Origin: Adiantum capillus-veneris | Taxonomy: Eukaryota > Streptophyta > Polypodiopsida > Polypodiales > Pteridaceae | Length of the DNA stretch: 60,000 bases | Direction: 5' to 3' | NCBI GenBank assembly: GCA_014529385.2 | Contig: CM043948.1 | Coordinates: 77,798,291-77,858,290, forward strand | In this document: positions 42,103-53,150 of the stretch, one piece after another | How positions within the stretch are numbered: the stretch's first letter is position 1 | Layout: every line of letters begins with the position of its first letter | Translations under genes and position numbers: made by a program | Notes under the pieces: generated by a model | What the model was told of the DNA's origin: nothing | The model's input: only the letters and a program-made list of their open reading frames with translations | Databases searched by the model: none

Positions 42103-43448
42103 AGATTGGAAATCAAATGATGAAGTCATCCTGCAAGTAAATGGGTATGCTAAGAAAATATAGGAGATGACAGCACAACTTTGCTGAGTAGCACTTGGCT
42201 GTAGCACACGGGCCAAAGAGTTAGAGATGGTGATTTACGCACTCCAAGGGGAGCTGGACAACAAACTCAATGTCATCACCAATCTACAGAGGCAAGTGCA
42301 GGAGTTGAGAGAAGAAACTGAACAACATCAACTCGCAAGAGATAAGCAACATAAAGAAATGGAGGAACTGGGTGAGTTGCTCACAAACTGTCAGATGCAT
42401 GCAAAGCAAAGGATGATCAGCTGACGGAAGCTACAAATGAACTTCTAACTACAACCCTATTAGCTCAAAAGATCGCAAAGGATGATTAGCTGACGGAAGC
42501 TACAAATGAACTTCTAACTACAACCCTATTAGCTCAAAAGATCCATGTACTGTTAGATATAGCCAATGATTTCCTATAGTACTCAGAACAAAGAATCAAT
42601 GATCAGGCGATATTTTTGCGGAAAATACGAGAAAATCCAACCTTTATCTTGATTAAGGGAACAGACAAGGTCTACAAGGCGTTAGAAAAGAAAAATAAAG
42701 ACCTTGAGCTAGAGCTGAAATTAGAGAAGTCTAAGTGCAGAGACCTGGCCTTGATGCGGGTCCAAAGAGAAGACGAGCTGCTGAAGGAGATAGATGAACT
42801 CAAAAGAGTCAACGAGCTACTGAGAGAGGGACGCCCGGAAATGCAAGAAGAGGCAGGCACTTCAAAGCAACCTCAAATAGAAATCCCCTCAGTCTCATTC
42901 GCTGACATGGAGACACAACCAGGAGTAGAGCTAAGTGGCGAGGAGGAGTTTCAAGTACCAATTAATGAAGCAAACACAGTGCCTATGGTCCAACTCTCAA
43001 AGGCTCAAGAAGATGCACTGAAAGAAAAAATTACACAAGAGGTAGATGAGCAGTGGAAGGTAGCAATAGATTGGGAGCTGAGAGTACTTCATTCCGTCAA
43101 TGTCATACAACTCACTCCCAATCAAATAAATATGCAATGGCACCAACAATCCCTGTCCTATCCTCTTATTAAAGTAGAGTTTGTGCAGGTAAAAGAAAGG
43201 CTTTATGCCGACATGAAAGTCGAGATTGTAGATCAAGGCCACCCAAAGTGGAGGTTGAGTTGGCTAAACAAGAATCCAAGGTACCTGATTCTGTTCACAA
43301 GAGCACCTGCGGCGCTACAAAAGGATCCTACCTTCTGTCCTGTGCCAAGAGTAAGGACCTAGATAGCACACGAGGCACTACTAAAGAAGCGGCCAACTTG
43401 GTTGAATTACCCCAGATTCCCTGCTCTAGAAAAGTGACAGCCGACTAA
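42103..43448 (+). pseudogene. Region B coding part 3: coiled-coil region with 69-bp duplication
   Basis: Frames at 42,227-42,424 (LDNKLNVITNLQRQVQELRE), 42,406-42,615 and 42,616-43,362 (ALEKKNKDLELELKLEKSKC, EDELLKEIDELKRVNELLRE) have heptad-like spacing of Leu. A 69-bp tandem duplication (42,406-42,474 and 42,475-42,543) encodes DQLTEATNELLTTTLLAQKI twice, the second copy with its Gln codon changed to TAG. A second stop lies near 42,577. A shifted frame (43,248-43,448) ends with LVELPQIPCSRKVTAD. Function unknown; structural or RNA-binding roles are conceivable for a retroelement accessory protein. Confidence 0.55.
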
Positions 43449-43802
43449 AGAGTACATGGTGAAAATCCTAAAGGGCGCCATGTAATTCTTTAAAAGTGTA
43501 CCAGATTTGTCATGTGCAATGCTATACAAAATCTATCGAATGATGCTCACCTGCATCGAAGTGTTCAATGAGCCAGAGCAAGTAGGCACCCCTTGGATGT
43601 CATTCCTCAAGGGTAACAAATGGTTGTGCTATGATATCAATGGCCAAACTTTCAAAGAAGTCCTGTATGGCTTCTACGCCACGTGTATGTTTCTACCTTC
43701 TCACAATATGTTGGCATTCGAGGAAGCGTTCTACATGGGATTCTTCACTTGGCGAATGAAAATATTTGGGCCAGTCATTAACAACCTGACGTCAAGGTTT
43801 GT
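43449..43802 (+). pseudogene. Region B coding part 4, cut by chromovirus insertion
   Basis: The open frame from 43,507 reads YRMMLTCIEVFNEPEQVGTP, WMSFLKGNKWLCYDINGQTF and NMLAFEEAFYMGFFTWRMKI, up to the LTR start at 43,803, after which the frame is LTR text. Rich in aromatic residues, unlike parts 2 and 3. It appears to be a further domain interrupted by the gypsy LTR. Unknown family. Confidence 0.45.
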
Positions 43803-45307
43803 TGTAAGGTTTCCAGTTTTTGAAACCTTAGAAATTGTACAAAGCCTTATCAAATTAACTTGGTTGTTAAGAAAACATTGTAGAATGATCCAACTATGGT
43901 AAATATTGGTATTTTTGGAACCGTAACCAGGGCTTTACTATGGTTAGAAATTTTCTGAACAGAATTCCGATGAAATCTGGAAAAGTTACGGGCTCTGAAA
44001 GGTTACACTGTGAATTTAATTGGTTAAGTAAAATTGAAAGGTTTCAGTAATTATTATTGCTAAAGACTTTTTATCTTAAAGTTCTAGAAACTGCAGATAT
44101 TTCCAAGTTTAATCGTTAAAAGTCAAGAAAAATAGCAGAACTCGATTTTGGAAATCTGTGGGGCTATGGTGAACCTGCCCAAGCCAATTTTAACAGCAGG
44201 TGGTGCTAGAGGGAAGCTGGGGGCTTGCTTAAGGTACCAGGACCTACAAGAAACAACCCAGGGGCCCTGAAAAACTATAAATGGATCCCCCTTCTTCACA
44301 AGAAAATTGGACTCGGAGTCTTGGCAAATTCTCTCTCATCTAGAGGGATCTCTACTCAGAAATCACTAGAGAGCAAAGCTCTAGTTGGTTAATCAATGGT
44401 AATTAGCACTAAACCTTTTTAATTAGCAGAATTATGCTAATCTATTTATATTTTATTAATTAATTCAAATTATTAAGAAGATTAAACTTACTTACACTTT
44501 AAAATTCTCTCCTAATTTTGAATTCTCTGTTGATTATTGAGATTAAGCTTAGGGATACTAATTTAGTTAATTATTATATTACATTAGGACTGAAATTACT
44601 CATTTTAACCATAAATTAATGATAATTATACTAATTAAACTTAGATTAAGATGAGATGATTATTAGAGTTGTGTTAGACTGTCAATATGCTTAAAAAATT
44701 ATCTTCTAATTTTTTGAATAATTTTTAGAATTATTTAAGCATAATTACACTATTTTTAAGAGAAAAGAAAAGGAGAAATGATCAAATTAATCTAAAAATC
44801 TTTGAGATAATTATCAAAGGTAAAATACATCTTAAGAAACCCGTGATAATTATTTTAACTATGCCAAATAATACTTTTTAAGGGAAAATAGAAAATTAAT
44901 CTAAAAAGCTTTGAAAAAATTATCAGAGATAAAACACATCTTAGGAAACCCGTGATAATTATCTTAACTATAGATAATTAGTTCAACCAATTATCTGAGC
45001 AAAAAATAAAATGTTTTTAAGAGAAATTAAAAGGAGGAAAATAGCAAAGTAATCTAAAAAGCTTTGAGATAATTATCAGAAGTAGAACACATCTTAGGAA
45101 ACCTGTAATAATTATCTTAACCACATAAAATTAGTTTATCTAATAATCTTAGTACAAAAACACTTTTTTAAAGAGAAAATAGCAAATTAAATTAAAAAGA
45201 TTTGAGATAATTATCAGAGGTAAAACGTATCTTAAGAAACCCGTGATAATTATTATAACTACAGAAAAATAGTTTAACTAATAATCTCAGCAAAAAAACA
45301 CTTTTTA
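43803..45307 (+). mobile_element. 5' LTR of the chromovirus-like element, first part
   Basis: Begins with TGTAAGG. A TATA box CTATAAAT lies at 44,275-44,282, followed about 60 bp later by the transcribed-looking GGAGTCTTGGCAAATTCTCT. In the 3' LTR the matching box reads CTAAAAAT, so the copy there is mutated. From about 44,640 the LTR holds degenerate tandem repeats with TTTGAGATAATTATC at 44,801, 44,910 (degraded), 45,063 and 45,201. Confidence 0.85.
44640..45300. repeat. About 110-153-bp tandem repeats with GATAATTATC palindromes (5' LTR)
   Basis: Each unit carries GATAATTATC (a perfect 10-bp palindrome) after AGCTTTGA, a second one in CGTGATAATTATCTTAAC, and then ATAATTAGTTTAACTAATTA-type text, itself nearly palindromic. 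Unit spacing is 109, 153 and 138 bp. Confidence 0.85.
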
Positions 45308-45399
45308 CATGGTGAGCCAAAGCTCTTTTTTCCAAACAAGGCCAAGGAATTGAGCCACTTGGCTCAATCCTGACCCTAGATCCTCAATTATTACTTTCT

Positions 45400-48190
45400 C
45401 AATCGTGACCATACAATCATTAAAAAAAAAGAGAACAAAAACAGCAGGCTTTTTTCACCACACTGCAATCCGCACTGCTTTTTATCTGCGTTGCTATAAA
45501 ATAAACAAGTAAGGAGTCGCAAGCTAGATCCATAACGATGAAGCGCAGGGAAGAGCATGATTGATCAAGTCGATGTCTCGATAAGGGCAAAGCATCATTG
45601 CTCTTCAAGAGCTTCTCAATCTGTACGCTACTCTAAAGAAGAGAAGGAGGTGGTTGTGGCTTGTAAGCGACGCCTCTGGCCTTCCTTTTTACTAATCGAC
45701 ACTTCTCGTTCTCTTCGCTTCTTGCAAGTTTTCCCTGTGCTCTACTCGTCAATGGGTTCCCTTGTAATGTCCTGAACTTTGTCTTGCTGCTCGTCAACGA
45801 CTGCCGTCGCTTTGCAACTCGCCTCTGCAGTTGCCAAGGCTCGTCTGATTTCTCTCTTAGCGGCCCGAAGGCCTTGATGAAGTCCTCACTATTAGAGATC
45901 TCATCTTCAATCAGTAGTTCCGCCATATATTACCTTTCTGAAGGTCGCCACAATCAAGAAGCAAAGGAGGAGGACTCAGCTCTCCAAGCCTTGGCTCTGC
46001 AAAAGGACTCGCGGCCTTCTAGTGCTACTGAAACAGAAGATATCAGAGTTCAATCAATGATCAATTGGCCTAACGGATCACCAACACTCATTGCCTTCCC
46101 AAGCCCGTTCAGCACATTTTTCTACTGATGCTATCTGCAGGTTGTTGGAGATGGAGACAACAGAGTCAGAAGAAATGGAACGAGTAAACGTCAAAGTGGA
46201 AATGAGGGCAGAAAATCTTAGCAAGATCAATCACACAAAAGCTTCTGATGGTTATCCTCAAGTAATTATAAGCCAGTGGCTTCAGTGCTAGCTGCTTGCA
46301 CTTTTAGCAAAGTGTGTGAGGGGATTAGTGGCACACAGCTCAATGTCGAGGGAAAGGCATTGGGGAAAATTTCCACTAATGCAAGTCATGGTTTGATGAA
46401 CCGTTGACTTCAGTCGCACTCCTCGTCCAACTCTGTTGATAGCCTATCTGAAAATTTGATGAGGCAAGCATTTTGGAACAATCTGTAGACAAACAGAAAC
46501 ATCTCTTATGACCAATTCAACGCAGAATATGGTGTCCGCCGCTGCAGGAGTTGGTTAATGTGTAGCTCCAAGGAGATGCAACAACATTGCAGTGGAAGTC
46601 AAGTAGTAAATCATGCAGGTGCCTTCGCTACTGATCAAGATCAAAAGAATAGACAAAGAGCAGAAGCAGGAGCCGATTCTTTTTTCCATACAAAGAGATT
46701 TGATGCTGGAGAAGCTGCCGAACACGGACTGTAGAGTAATGGAAATTCTGGAGACAAGCATACCAATATCTCAGCACCTATTAGCCTCCAGGAGCAGTTC
46801 ATTGTTGTCCATTCAACAATTGGGTGGGATAGCAGAAACTCTAGACAATATGGGCAATATTGCGGCCTGTAAAGAGCTTCTCTTGCTATTAACCATGATT
46901 TGGTGGTGGATCCTATGAGAAAAGGTCCATGTATGCAACAGCTATCAGATCAAGTTCAAATGTCTGCATAGATGACAAGCATCAGTTTGGTATTGTAGCC
47001 AACACAAACCCTCATTTTTCCTTGGGGCAGTGATAATCGATTCACATCTTCTCAAAGGTCTTTTGTGCAACAAGCGGTTGAGGTAGAAACCCCATATAGC
47101 AAGCACGACTTCAGCTCGACAACACTGCAAGGTTCGTTATCTACATCCAAGTTTCCACGCGCATGCGTTTGCTTGGCGCAACACATAAATTCTACGGGGC
47201 AGGGCACGGCTTCCGTTTCTTATAATTTTTTGGAGAGACCACAGTGCCAACTCTCCACCATACTTTTGTATCGCACCTTTGTATGACGTGCACTGTATAC
47301 TTTGCACTTTCAATCTATGACATTTCATTTCAAGACTATATGTTTAACTATTCACATTGCTTTTTTGTAGCTCGACTCACAAAATCGGTCTGTAGATTGG
47401 ACAATTGAAAAGCAGCAGTGCAACATTGGAGGTTAGTAAAGCACCTCATTTACTGTTGCAAGACATTTATGCTTTATCTATTTGCTTGTTTTAGAATTTT
47501 TTGCATTACTTCCTTTGCTTCGGTTTATTTGGATCTCGTTTTCAAGACTATACACTTGATGTCAATATATGCACATGCTACTTACACACGCAGCTCTTTA
47601 CATGCGGTTGCTAGCCAATGCATGTGATGTATTACAATAGTGAATGCATGTAGTGTATCACAATAGTGAATTCTTCTTGTGCATCTTTACTTTAGATCTA
47701 AATAATCGATACCATACTAGGTGTTGAAATAATTAATATCATACTACATATGTCCTCATTTCTCTCGCACTAGGTGTTAGTATGAAGTTCTCAAGACCTA
47801 GAAGATTACAGTCCAAGTATCAATAAGCTAGGGAGCAAACTGTAACCAACTTGAAACTAGCTTACCGTCCATATGCTAGATCATGGTTTAAAATTACTGC
47901 ATTGTATTAAGATTGGAGCATGCAATCTGCCATATTTGCTCACAATCGAGAAATATGTCCCTCCTGCACGGCGGCATACCTAACATATATAGCGATAAAC
48001 TAGGTCGACAGACAAATGAAATAGACACTCCTACTGCCCTCACTTCTGTATTATTGTTGGACGCTTTGCCATCGAAGAGGGAACAACAAGACTTAGCAGC
48101 ATTGCATCTAAAATACATTACCAGTTCAAAATACCAACCATGAATCAGCAGTAACCCCTCTCTATTGGTGACACCAATGAGTGATATTTT
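45400..48190. other. Insert interior without recognisable gene
   Basis: Both strands have only short frames. The minus frame 45,926-45,633 (MAELLIEDEISNSEDFIKAF) and several plus frames between 46,050 and 47,290 look partly protein-like but match nothing I know. A TATA-like CTATAAAATAAA lies at 45,493-45,504. They may be decayed captured gene pieces. Confidence 0.35.
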
Positions 48191-48720
48191 GATAGAAAAG
48201 GGGCATATCTTATAATTATAGACGAGCTATCCATGTTAATCCAAACGACATTTTACCTTATCGTAAGACAAAATGTTAACGTAACAAAGAATACATTGAC
48301 AAATCACTTCAACAACAAATGTGTTCTCTTTCTCGGTGATCTTGCCCAACTACTCCCAGTTTGTAGTCACGCACAGGAGCTTTGTAACACATGCTATATC
48401 ACAAGCTCGGTCCACTTTCTACATGCAACTTTCTATAGGACCTTGAATTGCTTCAGTTCTTGACCATTATTCGTGAAAGAAAACCATCTGTAGATGAGAT
48501 TAATTGTACCTTGGGTACATGTATTATAGATGAATTACATATGCATGACTACATCAACAACTCTACTCCGATAATTTGTACTCACAGATGAGGCTTCCAA
48601 TACTATAAAAACCTGGCCTTGAATAAGTTGTACAATCAAACTGATATTAAACATGTTGCAAATGGTGCAACATGTTTTGTCGATGCCATATCACAAAAAA
48701 ACAAAGAATGTGAGGTTACA
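48190..48720 (+). pseudogene. PIF1-like DNA helicase fragment
   Basis: YLIIIDELSML (about 48,205-48,238) matches the Walker B segment of PIF1 helicases (IIDE-SM). VLFLGDLAQLLPVC (about 48,321-48,362) matches the GD-AQL-PV motif. After a shift near 48,458, LTIIRERKPSVDEIN and IICTHRXGFQYYKNLALNKL (X is a stop) follow, in the positions of the later PIF1/Helitron helicase motifs. Walker A and the C-terminal motifs are absent. PIF1-type helicases unwind DNA and occur as host genes and as the helicase of Helitrons. Stops and a shift make it a remnant. Confidence 0.62.
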
Positions 48721-48849
48721 TGTATCGCTGTCCTCATTCATTGTACTCATATTAACTACAAAAGAAGAAAGGCAAAACACAAATAACTACAAAAGAAGAA
48801 AGCAAAAACAGAGTCAACATCCACCTTCTATGCTACCAACCATTGGATG

Positions 48850-49170
48850 AAAATTTTCTTTTCAAAATACTTTCCGTTTGCAAGAATTTACATGTAGCAC
48901 ATATACTAGAGAAAAAAAAATCATCAGTATACAACCTCCCTTTGGATATAATCTCAACTGTAATTATCCCTATAATCTTGAATAATTGATGCACTTAACT
49001 GTCTCCTCCCATAAACATTATTTCAAATGTATATCCCTTTCACGCAGTGCCGCCCTTGCCAAATTAATCATGCTCTTGTTTCCTTCAGTGCTAGATACTA
49101 AATGTCAATTTGCATATGTCCTAGTGTATTCTATAAACGTTGTATAGCAAGGCCCACCAAGCAAGACTAG
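48850..49170. other. Right end of the insert, AT-rich, no gene
   Basis: Contains the hairpin and CTAG end described for the insert. No coding frame. Confidence 0.5.
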
Positions 49171-49999
49171 TTTAAAGGAAAAATAAATAGGAGAAAATAG
49201 CAAATTAGTATAAAAAGCTTTGAGATAATTATCAGAGGTTACATCTTAAGAAACTTGTGGTAATATCTTAATCATAGATAATTAGTTTATCTAATTATCT
49301 CAGTACAAAAACACTTTTTTAAAGGAAAAATTAAAGGGAGAAAAGAGAAAATTAAACTAAAAAGCTTTGAGATAATTATCAGAGGTAAAACATATCTTAA
49401 GAACTCACATACTTATCTTACGCACAAATAATTAGTTTAGCTAATTATCTTAACTAATATTACAGATTTTGTGTGCAAACTGGGAAAAGTAGATTAGTAA
49501 ATAAATTTATATAATTATGTGATAATTACCAAAGATCAAAAACAGCTTTTGAAGGTTAGGAAAATTACCTTAGCCCAAAAAATTAGTATAACAAATTACC
49601 ATCCCCCAATATTGTCTAAATTAGACCATAAATCTAGAAGGAAAATCTATAAATCAATTTTATGAGTTAGCCAAAAAATTATTGGAGATATAACATACTA
49701 AACTCCATCTATGGTAAATATCCCACTATCAGATAGATAACTCATAATTTAATAAGGCCAAAATATGGTATTTTGGAGCATAAATAAAAAGAGAAATTTA
49801 AAAAAATAGCTCCAATAATTATGTGATAATTATTGGAGAATACTAATAGTACTAGGAAGCTACAGGAGAAATATCTTATCCAAGTATTTAACAAGGATAC
49901 CTATTTACTCCAAAAATCTTTATTTTTGGATAAAAGGAATAAAAGAGATTATTCACGTAATTCTCTAATCGATTAAGTCCTTTTATAAAGGCTACCAAT
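49171..49999 (+). mobile_element. 5' LTR of the chromovirus-like element, second part
   Basis: TTTAAAGGAAAAATAAATAG resumes the LTR repeat text; TTTGAGATAATTATC occurs at 49,219 and 49,366 (147 bp apart). Further degenerate units run to about 49,960. The LTR end is not clear; there is no canonical primer-binding site between 49,960 and 50,000. Confidence 0.65.
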
Positions 50000-50153
50000 A
50001 TGGCTCCAAAAAGAACCAGAGGAAATCCTCTTTCCGATGAAGAGGATACAATCAACAAAAGAAATAGAGCAACTCATGACCATGAGGTTGGGCCTAGTCA
50101 TAGGCCTACGGAGGAAAAGTTTGCAGGCGTCAGCGCAACAGCAAATGGCTGAT
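50000..50153 (+). CDS. Possible gag N-terminus of the chromovirus-like element
   Basis: ATG at 50,000 begins MAPKRTRGNPLSDEEDTINK, then RNRATHDHEVGPSHRPTEEK, ending at TGA 50,151-50,153. The basic, Met-Ala-Pro start is typical of plant gypsy gag proteins, and it lies right after LTR text. The rest of gag starts again only at about 54,125, so 4 kb of other DNA separates them. Alternatively it is an unrelated chance frame. Confidence 0.4.
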
Positions 50154-51296
50154 GAGTCATAAGTGGATTTCCATTTGTTCACTTAAGTCTTTAAATAGCT
50201 TAAAGTTTGTTTATAAATTAACATTGTATACGTAAGAACTAGAAAGGATTAACTGGCCGTAAATGGAAGGTGACTTCCAAGAAACCAACGAGCAATGATT
50301 GTAAAATAGGAAAGAAATGATTGGGCTACGACTGATTGACCTAGGAAAGAAATGTTTGATCATCCTTAAGACAACTTGTCTCAAGACACCTCTAATTCCT
50401 TGGAATATTTTACTCCAAGTAATGAGTAATGATGGTGACTCCACCATGGATGAGTCGGTTCCTTAGTGCGCGTGGAATCTTTACCCCGTGCTTGTCTGTG
50501 CTTGTGGATATTGCTTAGGATATCGAGTTTATCCTATATGAACCGCCTGATTGTATGGGCAACCGGTTGGCGTATGGGCACCCGGACTTTGGGTGATGAC
50601 TTTTTTCACCCCGATTGTTATAACTAAGGAATGGGTGCCATTTTTTCACCTCTGTATAGATGGTCTTGAGACAAGCTAGTACTCGTCAGAGTTAGTCCAG
50701 AATGAGAGTACCTTGTCTTAAGTCTAAAGATGTATGTTTGCTAAAAGAATTTTTTTGATATTATTTTCAAGGGCTGTTTTAATGAAATTGAGTTATGAAA
50801 GTTTAAAGAAATTATTGTTTTAATTGTGACAAGAATGCGGTACTAATTAAATAACAAAGCAACATGTGTGAGTGCGGGATGGTAAGTGGGGATTGACTAA
50901 GGTTGTCAATCATGGACGGTGGACCCGATTAGTCAGGTAAATATCCATTCTCGTGCAGTAAAAGCGTCTAGAAACTTCTCCACTTAGAAGAGGAGTCCAC
51001 CAGCGGCTGTACCCTCACACATGTTAGAGGGAAAAAAGTGTTGGCTAAGAAAACCTTAATGTGAATGATGGAAGTTATAGGCCGGAATAGTTTTTTTTAA
51101 TCCAACAAGTTGTCCCATTTCCACTGCGAGAAAGGACTAGGTCTCCTTCTGGGGCTATAAACCTAAACCATTATTAATGGTAAGGGTGAATTCCCTGCAT
51201 TCTTCTTGTTTAGGGACTCATGTTTTATTGGGCCTAGAGACCTGTCAAGGATCCCATATCACTTTTTGGTGTTGGCGGGTCTCGGGACCCCACAAG
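50154..51296 (+). other. Non-coding stretch ending at a primer-binding site
   Basis: No gene. Text such as GGCAACCGGTTGGCGTATGG, GTGGACCCGATTAGTCAGG and GGGTCTCGGGACCCCACA is of LTR style, and the stretch ends with CCACA two bases before a PBS. It may be the 5' LTR (or U3/R/U5 part) of another LTR element inserted between the gag start and the rest. Confidence 0.4.
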
Positions 51297-51308
51297 TGGT
51301 ATCAGAGC
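51297..51308 (+). promoter_or_regulatory. Primer-binding site, initiator tRNA-Met type
   Basis: TGGTATCAGAGC is the standard PBS of plant copia and many gypsy elements (complement of the tRNA-iMet 3' end). It follows CCCCACAAG, consistent with an LTR end at about 51,294. Confidence 0.8.
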
Positions 51309-52080
51309 AAGGTTTAACAAGGTCTTGACTCTAGGATGAAAAGTTGACAAAATAGGCACAATAAGTATTTTGTATTTTTAATTGTAGTATATTTTGAGAT
51401 GAGAATTTTCCTATCAATACGGGAAAATGTCCGCCAAGCTTATCGGAAGTTTATGATCTTCAAATTCATGTTCGAGGCTGCTTGAAACTCCAATAAATTT
51501 GTATTTCGCAAGAGCATCATGCAATTATTAGACAAAATGTTTTCCCCTCCTCCTACATGGGAAATCAGCTGGTCATAGTTTGGAAAATTTTTTTGATTGA
51601 TGCGGGACAAATAGAAGGATTGGCACTAAATTTGAAGAGACACAAATGGGCAGAAACACTTCGGACCATCGAAGTTTTCTTTTTCAATGGGACTGAAGAT
51701 CAGAATCAGACTATTACTATAGATGGGGTAGAGGTGTCTTAGAATCAGTGGATATTTGATCAGTTAGCTAATGTTATATACCCTGGTAGGATCAGACCCA
51801 TGAGGGTAGGCCCTAAGTTTGGAGGACCAAAAGCTGTTATATTTTTTGATCCCCTATGAGACCCACCAGTGCTTAAGAAGATTTTGGTATAGAGAGTCCA
51901 TCTTGTACATAGTATGCGCCAGTGATTGTATTAACACTTGTATATACCATGGTTTTATGATAATGGCATGCTTTGTGTAATTCAAATGGAATGGCTATAG
52001 TAATTGTTGGATTTCTATTTTCACTGAAAGTATATACATAGACTAGAAAAGTTGCATGACAACACAAAATTACATGTTAT
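51309..52080 (+). other. Leader or unknown coding remnant after the PBS
   Basis: A 61-codon frame (51,557-51,742) with KWAETLRTIEVFFFNGTEDQ continues after a TAG with QWIFDQLANVIYPGRIRPMR and VGPKFGGPKAVIFFDPL. It looks coding in origin but the family is not recognised. The last five bases, GTTAT (52,076-52,080), are the target duplication of the next element. Confidence 0.4.
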
Positions 52081-52350
52081 TGTTGGGTTTCAAGCCCAGA
52101 TTGTCGACACCCATGGGAAACGGCTCTTATAACCATGCAGTTACAAGTGCAGTTCAGTTTTGCATGAGAAGTTTCAAGTTATATATATGTAATGAGAAAA
52201 TAATCAAGAACATAGCGTTGCTTTTTTTGCTGCTTCTATGTGTCGTCTCCTGCTCTCGCTCTCTCTTTTTCTCTCGTTTTCTGTTGCTCATCTTCCACGC
52301 CATGGATTGCCTCAGGCTACACCCACCATAGGTAGCCGCAGGTTCCAACA
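52081..52350 (+). repeat. 5' LTR of the tubulin-carrying element
   Basis: 270 bp, terminal TGTTGG/CCAACA. A TATA-like ATATATATG lies at about 52,179-52,187 and a CT-rich stretch at about 52,244-52,275. Confidence 0.97.
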
Positions 52351-52364
52351 ACAGGTATCAGAGC

Positions 52365-52748
52365 TTTGGTGCTCGCTGCAGCGGTGCTGGCCAATACTCA
52401 GGCGTCGTTTAAGAGTGGCAGACGGAGGCAGGAAGCTTTGCGAATAGCATCTCAAGGCTCTTGGTGCTGGCTTCTCAAGATGCCCAGAGGCGGTGCCTCT
52501 GCAGCCACTAGTTGCATATCCAAACGCAGTTGCAAGGAGGTTTGAGCACACAGGAGTGCAAGCGTCAACAGTTGATATTAAAATCTATCGTCATCCTCAC
52601 ATGCGCGCCCAGGCAGCACAAATACAGAGAAACAGAACTCTCCCACGTCTCGACTTAGCTCATCTCCCTTCTCTTTATGCCCTCCAACTCTTGCGAAGGA
52701 AGGGTACTGTTTGTGTGTTTAAGCTTGCATGGTTCTGAGGTCTGTGCC
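52365..52748 (+). other. Element interior upstream of tubulin, possible tubulin 5' UTR
   Basis: An 81-codon frame (52,493-52,738) has no known motif. The C/T-rich AACTCTCCCACGTCTCGACT and GCTCATCTCCCTTCTCTTTA just before the tubulin ATG would suit a plant 5' untranslated region, so the capture may begin upstream of the ATG. Inference only. Confidence 0.4.
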
Positions 52749-53150
52749 ATGAGAGAGATCAGGCCGGCAGCCAAGTAAATAATGTTGGCTAGGAACTCTT
52801 TCGCCTCAAACATGAAATCTCCCTCGACGGTCTCATGCCCAGTGACATTCCTCAGCAAGACTGGTGCAGGAAAGCATGTGTCAAGGGCCATCTTTGTGAA
52901 TTTAGAGCCCAGTGTGATTGAAAACGTTTGCAGTGGACCTTACAAACAAGTTTTTAATCCAAAGAAATCAATATCTGGAAAGGAAAATGCAGCTAACAAC
53001 TTTGCTCGAGGGCATTATACAGAGGGAAATGATATTGTTGATATTTTCCTAGATCGAGTAAGGAAGTGCAGAAGGAGGTGGTACAGGCTTCGGCTTGGGG
53101 TCGCTTCTTTAGAACGCCTGTCAGATGATTATGGCAAGAAGCCCAAGGGA
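52749..53150 (+). pseudogene. Captured, rearranged alpha-tubulin coding sequence
   Basis: Starts at ATG 52,749 (ATGAGAGAGATC, the alpha-tubulin MRE start). The DNA for [20 protein letters not shown] is recognisable but shifted and shortened (52,760-52,815). In a clear frame follow [57 protein letters not shown] and [11 protein letters not shown]. About 20 residues are then missing, after which the tubulin GTP-binding signature survives as [12 protein letters not shown], and a two-base shift leads to [13 protein letters not shown]. So roughly the first 165 residues (of about 450) are represented without introns in the visible joins. Alpha-tubulin forms microtubules with beta-tubulin. This copy cannot make it. 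It lies in the sense direction of the element, as expected if RNA of a host gene was copied in by template switching. Confidence 0.92.

Larger units (their letters stand above)
45308..49170. mobile_element. Insert inside the 5' LTR, possible Helitron or other DNA element
   Basis: LTR repeat text stops at about 45,307 and resumes at 49,171, so 3.9 kb is foreign. The right edge ends in ACTAG followed by T, as Helitron 3' ends do, with a hairpin CTATA/TATAG (49,131-49,147) 19 nt before CTAG. A PIF1-helicase-like fragment lies inside. Against this, no TC start is seen at the left edge, and instead ATGGTGAGCC (left) and GGCCCACCAA (right) form a loose inverted repeat, as in TIR elements. No rolling-circle Rep motif was seen. 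Class uncertain. Confidence 0.45.

Noticed and set aside
45633-45926. A 97-codon minus-strand frame in the LTR insert as a gene
   Set aside because: No recognisable domain; kept only as a mention within the insert interior.
52655-52891. A 78-codon minus-strand frame with a fluent-looking protein
   Set aside because: It is antisense to the alpha-tubulin N-terminal coding sequence, which explains the DNA better.
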